From: Sporolactobacillus pectinivorans
GTDB lineage: Bacteria > Bacillota > Bacilli > Bacillales > Sporolactobacillaceae
Reading direction: 5' to 3'
Assembly (NCBI RefSeq): GCF_002802965.1
Contig: NZ_NXGA01000001.1
Span: 3,693,343-3,757,342, forward strand
DNA: 64,000 bases
Part shown: piece after piece, positions 1-8,021 of the stretch
How positions within the stretch are numbered: position 1 is the stretch's first letter
How the letters are laid out: each line of letters begins with the position of its first letter
The notes under the pieces: generated by a model
What the model saw: the letters and a program-made list of their open reading frames with translations, nothing else
What the model was told of the DNA's origin: nothing
Databases searched by the model: none
Made by a program: the position numbers and the translations under genes

Positions 1-2
1 TG

Positions 3-203
3 TATCTTCAACTGATGGATGCAGTCAAAGCATCACTTGCGTATGGCATTCAACATCTGTTAACGCTCGGTTTGATTTTCTCCATCCTGTGCTTCGTCGG
101 AACCTTTTTTCTGCCGGAAATCGGGCTTAAAGGCAAGGAATACTTTCACTCGGAAGATTCCGCTAATGATGATGCACCAAGTACAAGTACTCGGCCATCC
201 TAA
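3..203 (+). CDS. C-terminal end of an MFS-type transporter (5' partial)
   Basis: Only the last 66 codons are in the window; the reading frame is open to the left edge. The visible part holds one strongly hydrophobic segment (about residues 15-36, with LLTLGLIFSILCFVGTFFLP) followed by a polar tail rich in Ser, Asp and Thr. A final transmembrane helix followed by a hydrophilic tail is how drug:H+ antiporters of the EmrB/QacA type usually end, and that is the best guess. No motif specific to the family lies in this fragment, so substrate and exact family are open. It is followed by about 125 bases before the next gene and shares its direction. Confidence 0.5.
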   Translation, partial: YLQLMDAVKASLAYGIQHLLTLGLIFSILCFVGTFFLPEIGLKGKEYFHSEDSANDDAPSTSTRPS

Positions 204-288
204 CTCAGCAAAACGCTTGTCCGGCATTCATGCACATTTTACAGGAATAAAGCAGCGGACAGTCGTATAGATTTATCGATCACGAAAA

Positions 289-323
289 AGGGGGGTGCTG
301 TAAAGCTCCATTCCGGGCTTTAC
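289..323 (+). promoter_or_regulatory. Distant ribosome binding site with intervening hairpin
   Basis: A strong purine tract AAGGGGGG (289-295) lies 34 bases before the ATG at 330, too far for normal initiation. Between them GTAAAGC (300-306) can pair with GCTTTAC (317-323) around a 10-base loop. Folding this 24-base hairpin would bring the tract to about 10 bases from the ATG. The pairing is seen in the sequence; the role in translation is inference. Confidence 0.4.
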
Positions 324-329
324 GCTGAA

Positions 330-1070
330 ATGAAAATAGCAAATGGTATAGAAGCACTCGACTTGACAGTGAACATGATGGGACGGCAAAGCGCGCTTCA
401 TCCAACATTGATCTGGGACGACAACGAGGTGATCTTAGTGGACACAGGAATCCCGGGTCAGCTTGAGAAGATTCGCAAAGCTGTAACCAGTGCCGGCGCG
501 TCTTTTGACAAACTGAACAAAGTGATTCTGACCCATCAGGACATCGACCATATCGGCAGTCTGCCGGAAATTCTTAAGGGTGCCGGAAGGAAGATCGAAG
601 TCCTTGCACACGAAGAAGATAAGCCGTATATCGAAGGCGACAAACCTCTGATTAAAATGAACCCGGAGCGAATGGCCAAAATGCTTGAATCACTTCCGGA
701 AGAACAGCGTCAGAAAATACAGACGATGTTCGGTGCACGAAGGTCCGCAAAAGTCGATACAACAATTACGGATGGGGAAGTATTGCCATACTGTGGAGGA
801 ATGACTGTTATTTTCACACCAGGCCACACGCCCGGTCATATCAGTTTGTACCACCAAAAGAGTAAAACACTGATCGCAGGAGATGCACTTGTGGCAGCGG
901 ACGGAGCGCTCCTTCCCCCCAGTCCCCGGACGACACTGGATATGACAACAGCTCTACAATCGATAAAAAAATTTACGAAATACGATATTGACACAGTGAT
1001 TTGTTACCATGGCGGCGTGTTCAAAGAAAATGTGAATAAACGGCTCGCAGAACTTGCAGACACCCAGTGA
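330..1070 (+). CDS. MBL-fold metallo-hydrolase
   Basis: 246-residue cytoplasmic metallo-beta-lactamase-fold hydrolase of unknown substrate. Motifs are in family order: an early Asp-Thr-Gly (VDTGIP, about residue 37), the metal motif LTHQDIDHIGS (about 70), GHTPGHIS (about 167) and AGDALV (about 183). In the metal motif the usual HxHxDH reads HQDIDH, so the second His is Asp; this variant occurs in many uncharacterised MBL proteins. The length is normal for a single-domain member. The ATG at 330 has no close ribosome binding site (see the hairpin entry). A strong terminator follows at once, so it is probably a single-gene unit. Lactonase, glyoxalase II-like or other hydrolase activity cannot be told apart from sequence. 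Confidence 0.85.
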   Translation: MKIANGIEALDLTVNMMGRQSALHPTLIWDDNEVILVDTGIPGQLEKIRKAVTSAGASFDKLNKVILTHQDIDHIGSLPEILKGAGRKIEVLAHEEDKPYIEGDKPLIKMNPERMAKMLESLPEEQRQKIQTMFGARRSAKVDTTITDGEVLPYCGGMTVIFTPGHTPGHISLYHQKSKTLIAGDALVAADGALLPPSPRTTLDMTTALQSIKKFTKYDIDTVICYHGGVFKENVNKRLAELADTQ

Positions 1071-1096
1071 TTGCACTGAACAATTATAAATGGTAG

Positions 1097-1127
1097 AAGG
1101 GGCACCTGCGACGGTGCCCCTTTTTCT
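1097..1127 (+). terminator. Rho-independent terminator after the MBL hydrolase
   Basis: GGGGCACC (1099-1106), a 6-base loop and GGTGCCCC (1113-1120) form a perfect GC-rich stem, extended by AA/TT pairs and followed by a T run. It lies 27 bases past the MBL stop codon. Confidence 0.9.
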
Positions 1128-1197
1128 ATTTTTCTGATTGAGTCCCGCACCCACAATCTTGACCTAAACCGGCTTCATCAACTATATCCAGAATCGA

Positions 1198-1443
1198 TTA
1201 TACGCTCAACGTTGGATGAACAGCATCCCCGCCAATGATTCGATCTGCAAATTTTGCAGAATCAGAAGACGTAACGCTGTCTCCATCAATAATCCTATCC
1301 GCCACTTTTACAAAATTAGAAGACGTAATGCTGTCTCCGTCAATAATCCTATCCGCCACTTGATTTAAAGTTAAAGAACTTGGGGTAAAGAAAAACAGAT
1401 AACTAAACACAACAGCAATGAATAAAGTCGATTTAAGTTTCAT
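1198..1443 (-). CDS. Phr-like secreted signalling pro-peptide with three tandem repeats
   Basis: 81-residue pre-pro-peptide. Residues 1-26 form a signal peptide: Lys at positions 2 and 4, then a hydrophobic core (LFIAVVFSYLFFF). The rest is three copies of an 18-residue unit starting at residues 29, 47 and 65, with core VADRIIDGDSITSS, VADRIIDGDSVTSS and FADRIIGGDAVHP. Phr pro-peptides release 5-6 residue signals, often with a basic residue second; DRIIDG or DRIIGG in each unit fits that pattern (compare DRVGA of PhrI). The gene overlaps the end of the Rap-like gene upstream by 11 bases, the classical rap-phr arrangement with translational coupling. Expected route: Sec export, protease trimming, re-import by Opp, binding to the Rap partner. 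The exact mature peptide is inference. Confidence 0.8.
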   Translation of the reverse strand: MKLKSTLFIAVVFSYLFFFTPSSLTLNQVADRIIDGDSITSSNFVKVADRIIDGDSVTSSDSAKFADRIIGGDAVHPTLSV

Positions 1444-2536
1444 ACTTTTTCCCCTCTTTCATCATTTTTCGTATGGATAGGTTTAGTTCATAATACTTAA
1501 CAGCCCTTTCAGTATCTCCCACTTTTTGAAAGTGACGTGCAAAATCAACAGAATAATCTTCAATGTCAGGATACAAATTTAATTCTTTTAAAGTCGAAAA
1601 TTCATGATCAATTACTAATTTGTCTCCAAAACCAGGCAACAATTCTCTTATAAGATTTAATTTGGCAATAAACTCTGTGTCATTCCATTGAGAAGCTTGT
1701 TTTATCCCCTCCTTATAAGCTGATTCTGCTTTGTCTCGCAAACCTCTTTTGACGTAAGACTCCATCAGATTAAACAAGGTTTTTGAAACATAGCGATCAT
1801 TGAGCGCCTGAAACAACGAATACGCTTTTTTTATATAAGGTTCAGCCTCTTGATAAAGTGATTGCAGGTTGTAACCGATGCCGATGTTGAGACTGACAAT
1901 TGCATCAAGCCGTCTATCCTTGGCAATTATGGATAGCTTGCTTGCTTTCACAAAAGTACTTATAGCTTCATCAAATTGATATTGATCCAAAAGGTTTCCT
2001 GCCACGATAAGCTCAGAAAAAAATACTTGTCTTGAATAATCAGGATGTTTGTTATAAATTTTCAATGCCATTTTAGCATACGCAATCGACAGGCCAGTGT
2101 ATTGCATCCTATAATAAACCTGCGATAATTTATAAAAACATGTAGCTTTTTCTATTTCGTCATTTAACTGATTAACTTTTTCCTCGGCTACTTTGTAATA
2201 AGAAATGGCTGATGAATAATTATGGTTTTTAAATTCATACATGCCCTTAAAGAATGAATAATAGTAGCTCAGAATCCCGGTTAAATGATCTTTCCTGTTT
2301 TCCAGCTTTTGAAGCGCATCGGTGATATTTTCATGACGTTCAACGTTCTGATCGTTTAACCGTGCACGGAAATCAAGCAGTGAATAATACAATAAAACGT
2401 TTTGGTCCTCTTCCATATGCTGTAGCAAGTTCTTAATCTCATTCTGAAGTGAGTGAGATTTCTCCAGATCATAATTTTGAATAACCTTGTACCATTCATT
2501 CAGTTTTTCAGCAACATCGATTGATGAAATCTTAAT
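1433..2536 (-). CDS. Rap-type TPR regulator (RRNPP family), apparent ATT start
   Basis: Cytoplasmic Rap-like protein of about 367 residues, built of an N-terminal helical bundle and a chain of TPR repeats. The Rap signature MEEDQNVLLYYSLLDFR lies at about residue 41. Rap proteins either dephosphorylate Spo0F-type regulators or sequester ComA-type regulators, and are inhibited by their Phr peptide. The first conventional start (TTG, 2428) would delete the typical N-terminus. In frame upstream the DNA reads ISSIDVAEKLNEWYKVIQN, which matches known Rap N-termini. The only plausible start there is ATT at 2536-2534, 8 bases after GAGAGGGGAG. Either initiation uses ATT, as infC does, or the ATG was mutated. 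The gene ends inside the Phr-like gene. Its target in this host is not deducible. Confidence 0.85.
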   Translation of the reverse strand: MKISSIDVAEKLNEWYKVIQNYDLEKSHSLQNEIKNLLQHMEEDQNVLLYYSLLDFRARLNDQNVERHENITDALQKLENRKDHLTGILSYYYSFFKGMYEFKNHNYSSAISYYKVAEEKVNQLNDEIEKATCFYKLSQVYYRMQYTGLSIAYAKMALKIYNKHPDYSRQVFFSELIVAGNLLDQYQFDEAISTFVKASKLSIIAKDRRLDAIVSLNIGIGYNLQSLYQEAEPYIKKAYSLFQALNDRYVSKTLFNLMESYVKRGLRDKAESAYKEGIKQASQWNDTEFIAKLNLIRELLPGFGDKLVIDHEFSTLKELNLYPDIEDYSVDFARHFQKVGDTERAVKYYELNLSIRKMMKEGKKYET

Positions 2537-2796
2537 ATTTGTCGCTCCCCTCTCAGCACATTTTCATAATACAGCAAAATTTTTAAAATGTTTGTCGGAT
2601 TTTGTCATCCTTCTTAATTTATTCTGAAAAAATGTGCAAACAAGACAACTAATATGGGCACTACTATTTTTATCTTCGATTAAGTTAGATCGATGTTGAT
2701 GGATTCTAATTGTTTAAATCAATTTCTCCTCACAATCCTATGAAGCTAGCTATATTATCAATCAATACTTCATCACTTCATCAATTAATCCTATTG

Positions 2797-3801
2797 TTAC
2801 TTTTCTTCTCCCAGTTTCACAATCGTTCTTCCCCGCGCCTCGCCCTTAAGCAAAATAGGAAGAATATCCGGAAGCTGTTCAAGCGTTACCTCGTTTTGGA
2901 CGAAGTTTTCCAAATGTAATGGTTTAAATTCTCCAGCCAGACGGTGCCAGATTCTCCGTCTTGTTTCCATGGGACAGTAAACAGAATCGATGCCTAATAA
3001 GCTTATCCCCCGCAAAATGAACGGAAATACTGTTGTCGGTAGTTTAGTGCCGGCTGTCAATCCACTCACTGCGACTGAACCGCCATATTGAATTTGACTA
3101 AGCAGTGCGGCAAGCGGTTCACCGCCAACCGGATCAACGGCGGCAGCCCATTTTTGCTTTTTTAATGCTTTTAATGTACCATCATAAATTTCACCACGAT
3201 TAATCACTGTTTGTGCGCCGATATTTTTCAGGAAGTCATATTCGGCCTCTTTCCCTGTACTTGCCTCAACATGATAGCCACCAGCCGAAAGAATTGAAAC
3301 AGCAAAGCTTCCAACGCCTCCGGTTGCTCCTGTGACAAGCACTTTGCCTTTTCCGGGTGTTACGTGATTTTCTTCAAGGCGCTGAACGGACAAAGCGGCC
3401 GTAAAACCGGCTGTACCGATAATCATTGCTTCTCTGAGTGAAAGACCTTCTGGAAGCGGCACAATCCAATCCGCCGGAATACGTGCAAGCTCACTGTAAC
3501 CGCCAAAGTGGGAAACGCCTATCCCGTAGCTGGTTGCAATAACCTTGTCACCTTCTCTAAAACGGGAATCCTCTGATGATAGAACAATTCCTGCTAAATC
3601 AATGCCCGGCACAAAAGGATAAGATGTCACAATATGACCGTCAGGAATGGCAGCAAGGCTGTCTTTATAGTTCACTCCGGAGTAGCAAACACGTATAAGT
3701 ACCTCCCCCTCCGGCAAGTCGTTCACAGTCAGCTTTTGAACGTTTATAGAAAATTGTTCTCCTTGCTTATTTACCACGAGCGCATGAAATTGTTTTATCA
3801 T
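2797..3801 (-). CDS. Zinc-independent MDR oxidoreductase, YhdH/AcuI type
   Basis: 334-residue NADPH-dependent medium-chain dehydrogenase of the quinone oxidoreductase group, closest in layout to YhdH/YhfP and acrylyl-CoA reductase (AcuI). The N-terminal GroES-like domain carries CYSGVNYKDSLA and the PGIDLAG motif. The Rossmann part has VTGATGGVGSFAVSIL (about residue 150), and the catalytic-zinc ligands of alcohol dehydrogenases are absent. ATG at 3801 is chosen because AAGGGGG lies 8 bases upstream; an in-frame start 33 bases earlier has no such site. It stands alone, pointing left. It probably reduces alpha,beta-unsaturated carbonyls or acyl-CoAs; the substrate is not known. Confidence 0.85.
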   Translation of the reverse strand: MIKQFHALVVNKQGEQFSINVQKLTVNDLPEGEVLIRVCYSGVNYKDSLAAIPDGHIVTSYPFVPGIDLAGIVLSSEDSRFREGDKVIATSYGIGVSHFGGYSELARIPADWIVPLPEGLSLREAMIIGTAGFTAALSVQRLEENHVTPGKGKVLVTGATGGVGSFAVSILSAGGYHVEASTGKEAEYDFLKNIGAQTVINRGEIYDGTLKALKKQKWAAAVDPVGGEPLAALLSQIQYGGSVAVSGLTAGTKLPTTVFPFILRGISLLGIDSVYCPMETRRRIWHRLAGEFKPLHLENFVQNEVTLEQLPDILPILLKGEARGRTIVKLGEEK

Positions 3802-3951
3802 CCTAAGTCCCCCTTGCCAGATAGCAACCATCATTTTTTTCCGTTTTTCATTGAACCACTGCCTAAGTTAGCTGTTTTAGCAATGTAGCGGGCATGATTC
3901 CTGCATATAAAAAACGCCGATCCCACAAACTTATAACATTAAATCACCATT

Positions 3952-4434
3952 TTAAATAAACACAGAAATAATCACCACAGCCCAAAAAACTGCAAAAAAG
4001 ATCCAGAAAGATCCTAAGCTATACCCCTCATTTCTTCTTAAGTACCCAAGCCTTTCATCTCTATCAGGTATTGATTTGCGCAACTCAGCTACCTTTTTCA
4101 CTGCCCTATTTAAATAAATGTAATTCGCACAAATTGTAAACGCTAAGTCAACTCCAAGATCAACAGCGTTAATAATAGATGTAACCACAAAGTCAGTGGG
4201 TATAAGATTAACTACTGTTGTCATTGCGAAATAAACGTATACCCAAATATACATACGTCTATAAGCACCCCAAAAAATATTTACAAAACAAGCTGGCCAA
4301 TGCCAAGATGCTATACTGTTCCGTCTACTCATACTGATCCAGCGCTTTTCATAAACATCCCTGTTGCGCCCAACATATGTTAGGATTTCTTCCTTTAAAT
4401 CGTCAGCAAAATCCTCGAACTTAATTATATTCAC
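3952..4434 (-). CDS. Small membrane protein, DUF2628-like
   Basis: 160-residue hypothetical protein. A charged N-terminal 40 residues with RNRDVYEKRW is followed by an aromatic-rich stretch (ASWHWPACFVNIFWGAYRRMY, about 42-63) and three to four hydrophobic segments, the last at the C-terminus (FWIFFAVFWAVVIISVFI). A W-x-A/P-A-F-x-N-x-x-W-x-x-YRRMY pattern resembles DUF2628 proteins, which have unknown function. It lies leftward between the oxidoreductase and the AsnC-type regulator, with short gaps to both. No enzymatic motif is present. Confidence 0.6.
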   Translation of the reverse strand: MNIIKFEDFADDLKEEILTYVGRNRDVYEKRWISMSRRNSIASWHWPACFVNIFWGAYRRMYIWVYVYFAMTTVVNLIPTDFVVTSIINAVDLGVDLAFTICANYIYLNRAVKKVAELRKSIPDRDERLGYLRRNEGYSLGSFWIFFAVFWAVVIISVFI

Positions 4435-4484
4435 CGCTCTAATCCCCCCAGATACATTCCTGTATTATCAATCTCAGTCGTCTT

Positions 4485-4877
4485 CTACTTTAATTGATTC
4501 AAAGAAATATTGACCTTATATCGTCCATAAGCCAGTAATTCCGTAAAAAAGTCATTCATTTCGTCGGGTGAAAAATGCGCAATCAGGAGATAACACCCAT
4601 CTCCAGAAATCTTGTGTACCGATTCAACATTTGGCTTCGAAACCATCTTATTTTCAAAAGCCCTGTACTCCTGTGTATCCATATACACAGTAATAAACTC
4701 AGTATGTCTGTATGCTACATCCACAGTGAATTTCCTGATGTATTTTTCTTCAATGAGTCGCTCAACACGTGCTCCAATAGCCTGACCTGTCATATGTATT
4801 TCTCTCCCAAGGTTCTTCCAGGTCACACGACTATTTTCCTTTAATTTATTAACTATTTTACTATCTATTTCATCCAA
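4485..4877 (-). CDS. Lrp/AsnC family transcriptional regulator
   Basis: About 130 residues, the short form of the Lrp/AsnC family. The N-terminal HTH reads DEIDSKIVNKLKENSRVTW followed by a recognition helix around GQAIGARVERL. The C-terminal ligand-binding (RAM) domain covers roughly 60-130 with the GDGCYLLIA motif. A TTG at 4877 is preferred: AAAGGA lies 8 bases upstream and the protein then begins at DEID as in its relatives; an ATG at 4895 is the alternative. It is transcribed away from two isochorismatase-family genes across a 100-base gap, so it is a plausible regulator of them. The effector is unknown. Confidence 0.88.
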   Translation of the reverse strand: MDEIDSKIVNKLKENSRVTWKNLGREIHMTGQAIGARVERLIEEKYIRKFTVDVAYRHTEFITVYMDTQEYRAFENKMVSKPNVESVHKISGDGCYLLIAHFSPDEMNDFFTELLAYGRYKVNISLNQLK

Positions 4878-4991
4878 ATCGATCCATCCTTTCATAGTGA
4901 AAATGATTCATCAGAATCTTTTTCATAAACGTCTTCTTTTTCAATCGATTAATCGTTATCCTACTAATATCAATTATAAAGGAGGCTCACC

Positions 4992-5540
4992 ATGAGAGAA
5001 GCATTAATCGTCATTGATGTACAAAATGATTATTTTGAGGGAGGGGCTTTCCCCCTTTATCAACCGGAAAAAGCACTGGCGAATATTCTTGTACTGTTAA
5101 AAAAGTATACGAAAGAAGACCGTCCCGTATATTTCATTCAGCATATCAGCAAATCTAAAGAAGCTGCTTTCTTTCTTCCTGATACGCGTGGTGTTCACCT
5201 GCATTCATCACTTAAACCTTTTTTATTGTCTCATAATGCCTATACGATTGAAAAAACCTATCCAAACAGTTTTTTGCAAACTGATCTTCAAGATAAATTG
5301 CAGGAACAGAAAATTGATCGACTTGTCATATGTGGTATGATGACGCATATGTGCGTTGACTCGACAACGAGGCAGGCTAGCGAACTAGGCTACAATATTA
5401 AAGTGATTTCTGATGCGTGTGCAACACGAGATCTCTCATTTGATAAAATCACAAACTCTGCCATAAACGTTCAAAATGCCTTTCTTTCTGCATTATCAAG
5501 TTTCTCAAAGGTTGAATCGACAGCAGCCTATTTATCGTAA
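4992..5540 (+). CDS. Isochorismatase-family cysteine hydrolase (first copy)
   Basis: 182-residue cytoplasmic hydrolase of the isochorismatase-like superfamily. The catalytic Asp is in LIVIDVQNDYF (residue 9), the catalytic Lys in IEKTYPNSF (about 94) and the nucleophile Cys in the CGMMTHMCVDSTTR block (about 115-128). These three are what nicotinamidase-like amidases need; true substrates include nicotinamide, N-carbamoyl compounds and other amides. The start has AAGGAGG 6-8 bases upstream. It is followed by a paralogue in the same direction and flanked on the left by a divergent AsnC-type regulator. Confidence 0.88.
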   Translation: MREALIVIDVQNDYFEGGAFPLYQPEKALANILVLLKKYTKEDRPVYFIQHISKSKEAAFFLPDTRGVHLHSSLKPFLLSHNAYTIEKTYPNSFLQTDLQDKLQEQKIDRLVICGMMTHMCVDSTTRQASELGYNIKVISDACATRDLSFDKITNSAINVQNAFLSALSSFSKVESTAAYLS

Positions 5541-5691
5541 ATAGATTTCATATTTATATCATCAAATACGGTCATTGACTCTAAAGCATGGCTGTAATTA
5601 CTCTATCACTGGGATTTTTATTACAATAGGCTTTATGATATTATGGCATTTTATAGTACTAATTAGTAATCTACGATGGGAGATAATAAGC

Positions 5692-6186
5692 ATGGAAAAG
5701 ACAGCATTAATCGTTATTGACTTGCAGATAGGCGTTCAATCTGAAACTGCCCCGCTTTATAACTTGGCTAATGTAATTGACGGGGTTAATCAAAGAATTC
5801 GTTTATTTAGAGAAGAAAACAAACCGGTCATTTTTGTTCAACATAACGACAGTGACTTAATTCTCAATTCTCCAGAATGGCAGCTTTTCCCGAAACTGGA
5901 TTGTAAGGATACTGATATCTATGTCAACAAAACGCATGCAAATTCATTTTACAAGACCAATTTGAATGATATACTCACAAAATTAAATATTAATAAGCTT
6001 GAAATTTGTGGTGCACAAACTGAATATTGTATTGACACGACTATTAGAATGGCTCATGGACTGGGTTATCATTTATTTATGAAAAAGGGCTTAACTACCA
6101 CCGTTAACAATGATCTCCTGGGAGCAAAAACAATCATTGCACACCATGAGAATATATGGAATAATCGATTTTTAACTTTTTTATGA
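5692..6186 (+). CDS. Isochorismatase-family cysteine hydrolase (second copy)
   Basis: 164-residue paralogue of the preceding gene. It has the same triad: Asp in LIVIDLQIGVQ (residue 9), Lys in VNKTHANSF and Cys in CGAQTEYCIDTTIR. ATG at 5692 is preferred over the long upstream extension because the family fold begins exactly there and GGGAG lies about 10 bases upstream. It is shorter than the first copy and diverges clearly from it, especially in the last third, so the two probably act on different substrates. A 150-base gap separates them, so co-transcription is likely but not certain. Confidence 0.87.
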   Translation: MEKTALIVIDLQIGVQSETAPLYNLANVIDGVNQRIRLFREENKPVIFVQHNDSDLILNSPEWQLFPKLDCKDTDIYVNKTHANSFYKTNLNDILTKLNINKLEICGAQTEYCIDTTIRMAHGLGYHLFMKKGLTTTVNNDLLGAKTIIAHHENIWNNRFLTFL

Positions 6187-6224
6187 TTTAAATCATTTGG
6201 AAGCAAGTGAAAACAAAGACTGTC

Positions 6225-6440
6225 TTCCAGAGTAGCGTGGCAACGGCCAGCACCAGCTCAATAACGGTAATGATTACCAGCGATCCGCCGCATTCAGATT
6301 GGTCTTCATCTGGTGAGCTTAAGCTAAACCGTCAAAAGTTTGCAGCGCATAGGTCGCCGGAAAAACAAGGCCGCCCGAGACCGGAAATATCATACCGGTG
6401 AGCAGCAGCGACGGCAGAAAGATAATCCCGCCCGAAAAAA
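6225..6440 (-). pseudogene. Decayed 3' fragment of an ABC-2 permease
   Basis: On the minus strand, frames here encode broken pieces of the C-terminus of an ABC-2 exporter permease: FLPSLLLTGMIFPVSG and FPATYALQTFDGLA. The DNA is clearly related to the end of the intact permease gene at 26719-27459, including the string coding for the LSGMMFP region. A deletion removed the segment between these blocks and the last part is frameshifted. No start is present. Bases 6441-6700 hold no gene I can support; a short plus-strand stretch there reads as a fragment only. Confidence 0.75.
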
Positions 6441-6700
6441 GATCACGTCGATATACTGACGGACAAAGTTTCCAAAGTGCTCGTCGGGAACTATTCCACA
6501 ATCTATTACACCAAGCGCTGCGGCGCAAATGGTAAAATTCAAAAAGATGCCATCTTTTTTACTTTACGATTATTTTGAGCCCAGTTCGATTGACTTTATG
6601 AAAACCCGTCCTGACTAATTCAAGCTTCAGATTATCCATAACTGATTGTTTTCTCCTTATCGAAGCCGAAAAACCAAATGATGAAAGCCAGGTGACTCTT

Positions 6701-7153
6701 GTGAACTGGAGAGAAGTTAAAGATCATACGGGTATTAAAAATCTGCTAGACACGTTTGATGGATTCCACGATAGCTGTTTAAAAGAGTTATATATGTGGA
6801 ACGAAAGCTATGTTGACGAGCATTTATCGATGAGTATGTCCACAGATCTTGATACGAATGTCAGAATCCTTTTCCAAAGACAGTTTCATCATCCTTCCGC
6901 GATTGAAATGCTTTTTGAAGGCGTCATTCAATGCCATATCATTCCCGCTCCGATCAATTATGATTGCATCATTTCTGAAGCAACAGTCATAAAACATGAG
7001 GGCCTTTTTTATTGGGTTGATGACACTGATTGGAAGCCTGAAGATGCTGCTTATCGTTCTGCCAGCTGGATTTCATCAAAGGCTCTAAAGTGGCGTGATG
7101 TCAGTTCATGGATGGGAAAGCAAAACAGATATGGTGTGATCAACCAGGATTAA
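6701..7153 (+). CDS. Hypothetical protein, 150 residues
   Basis: Soluble, acidic, unrecognised protein with no signal peptide or membrane segment. It begins MNWREVKDHTGIKNLLDTF and holds a FHDSCLKEL motif near residue 22, seen in small uncharacterised Bacillota proteins of similar length. Trp is common in the second half (WVDDTDWKPEDAA, WISSKALKWRDVSSW). GTG at 6701 is chosen because AGGTGA is 5 bases upstream; a GTG three codons earlier has no site. It sits downstream of gene debris, alone in its direction with a 237-base gap after. No function is proposed. Confidence 0.65.
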   Translation: MNWREVKDHTGIKNLLDTFDGFHDSCLKELYMWNESYVDEHLSMSMSTDLDTNVRILFQRQFHHPSAIEMLFEGVIQCHIIPAPINYDCIISEATVIKHEGLFYWVDDTDWKPEDAAYRSASWISSKALKWRDVSSWMGKQNRYGVINQD

Positions 7154-7390
7154 AGGGCTGTGCAAATCAACAGCATACAAAAAAGTACGGCAGGCTGGCT
7201 GATAAGTGACCCAAATCGGCCGATAATGGTGAACGTCCTGCCAATCATTTCGTTCCATCAGCTGGTCATTACGCATCATTATGATTTTCTTTATTAAAGA
7301 GTAGAGGAGCAGAAGATCCTTCAGTAAATCTGAGGGTGAATAATGGAATGATTACATGAGCAATAACTTTGTTGCTCAGGGGATGGTTTT

Positions 7391-7909
7391 ATGAAAAAGA
7401 TTATTCCTAATAAAATACATATTATCGGCTCCGTTGGAAGCGGGAAAACAACGTTAGCGCGAAATCTTTCACATCAGTTTAATATTCCGTTTTATGAATT
7501 AGATAATGTGATTTGGACGAGAAATGTATCTGGAGATATACGGAGAACGGACGAGGAAAGAGACAAACTTTTGAGTGCAATCATTCGTTCTGATACTTGG
7601 ATTATAGAAGGGGTTCATTTTCATAACTGGATATTCCCAAGTTTTGATCATGCTGACTTGATTATATTTTTAGATACAGTTTATTCGAAAAGGAAATTTA
7701 GAATCATAAAGCGATTTATCCGTCAAAAATTTGGATTTGAAAAAGCAAACTATAAACCAACTTTTAAACTATTTAAGGATATGTTTAAATGGAATGCAAC
7801 TTTTGAAAGTCAAACCAAACCAGAACTGAAAAATATGTTAAGTCAACGATATAAAGACAAGACGATAACTTTAAGAGATGACATTGATATCCATAAATTC
7901 TTTAACTAA
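7391..7909 (+). CDS. P-loop nucleotide kinase-like protein (FlaR/adenylate kinase-like)
   Basis: 172-residue P-loop NTPase. Walker A is GSVGSGKTT (about residues 13-21), followed by a substrate-side motif FYELDNVIWTRN and a Walker B-like hydrophobic strand ending LIIFLD (about 95). Arg-rich SKRKFRIIKRFIRQKFG may be the lid. This is the arrangement of proteins annotated as DNA topology modulation protein FlaR or adenylate kinase-like; their real substrate is not established. The GTTGCTCAGGGGATGG stretch upstream gives a weak ribosome binding site. It is AT-rich compared with its neighbours. Confidence 0.75.
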   Translation: MKKIIPNKIHIIGSVGSGKTTLARNLSHQFNIPFYELDNVIWTRNVSGDIRRTDEERDKLLSAIIRSDTWIIEGVHFHNWIFPSFDHADLIIFLDTVYSKRKFRIIKRFIRQKFGFEKANYKPTFKLFKDMFKWNATFESQTKPELKNMLSQRYKDKTITLRDDIDIHKFFN

Positions 7910-7987
7910 AGAGGTTTTGGGACAACCTTCTGCCATGTCTTACGCAGTAAAAACGAATTTTACTGAGCTAACAGAATAAATAAAGAG

Positions 7988-8016
7988 AGGTATCTATCTA
8001 TAGACAAATACCCCTC
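7988..8016 (-). terminator. Probable terminator of the methyltransferase gene
   Basis: On the minus strand GAGGGGTAT, a 14-base loop and ATACCTCTC pair with one mismatch, followed by TTTATTT. It lies just past the stop codon of the methyltransferase at 8022. Confidence 0.55.
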
Positions 8017-8021
8017 CAGTT

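Noticed and set aside
1210..1360. 54-base direct repeats that might be a CRISPR-like or satellite array
   Set aside because: They lie in frame inside the Phr-like gene, code for the repeated peptide and have no unique spacers.
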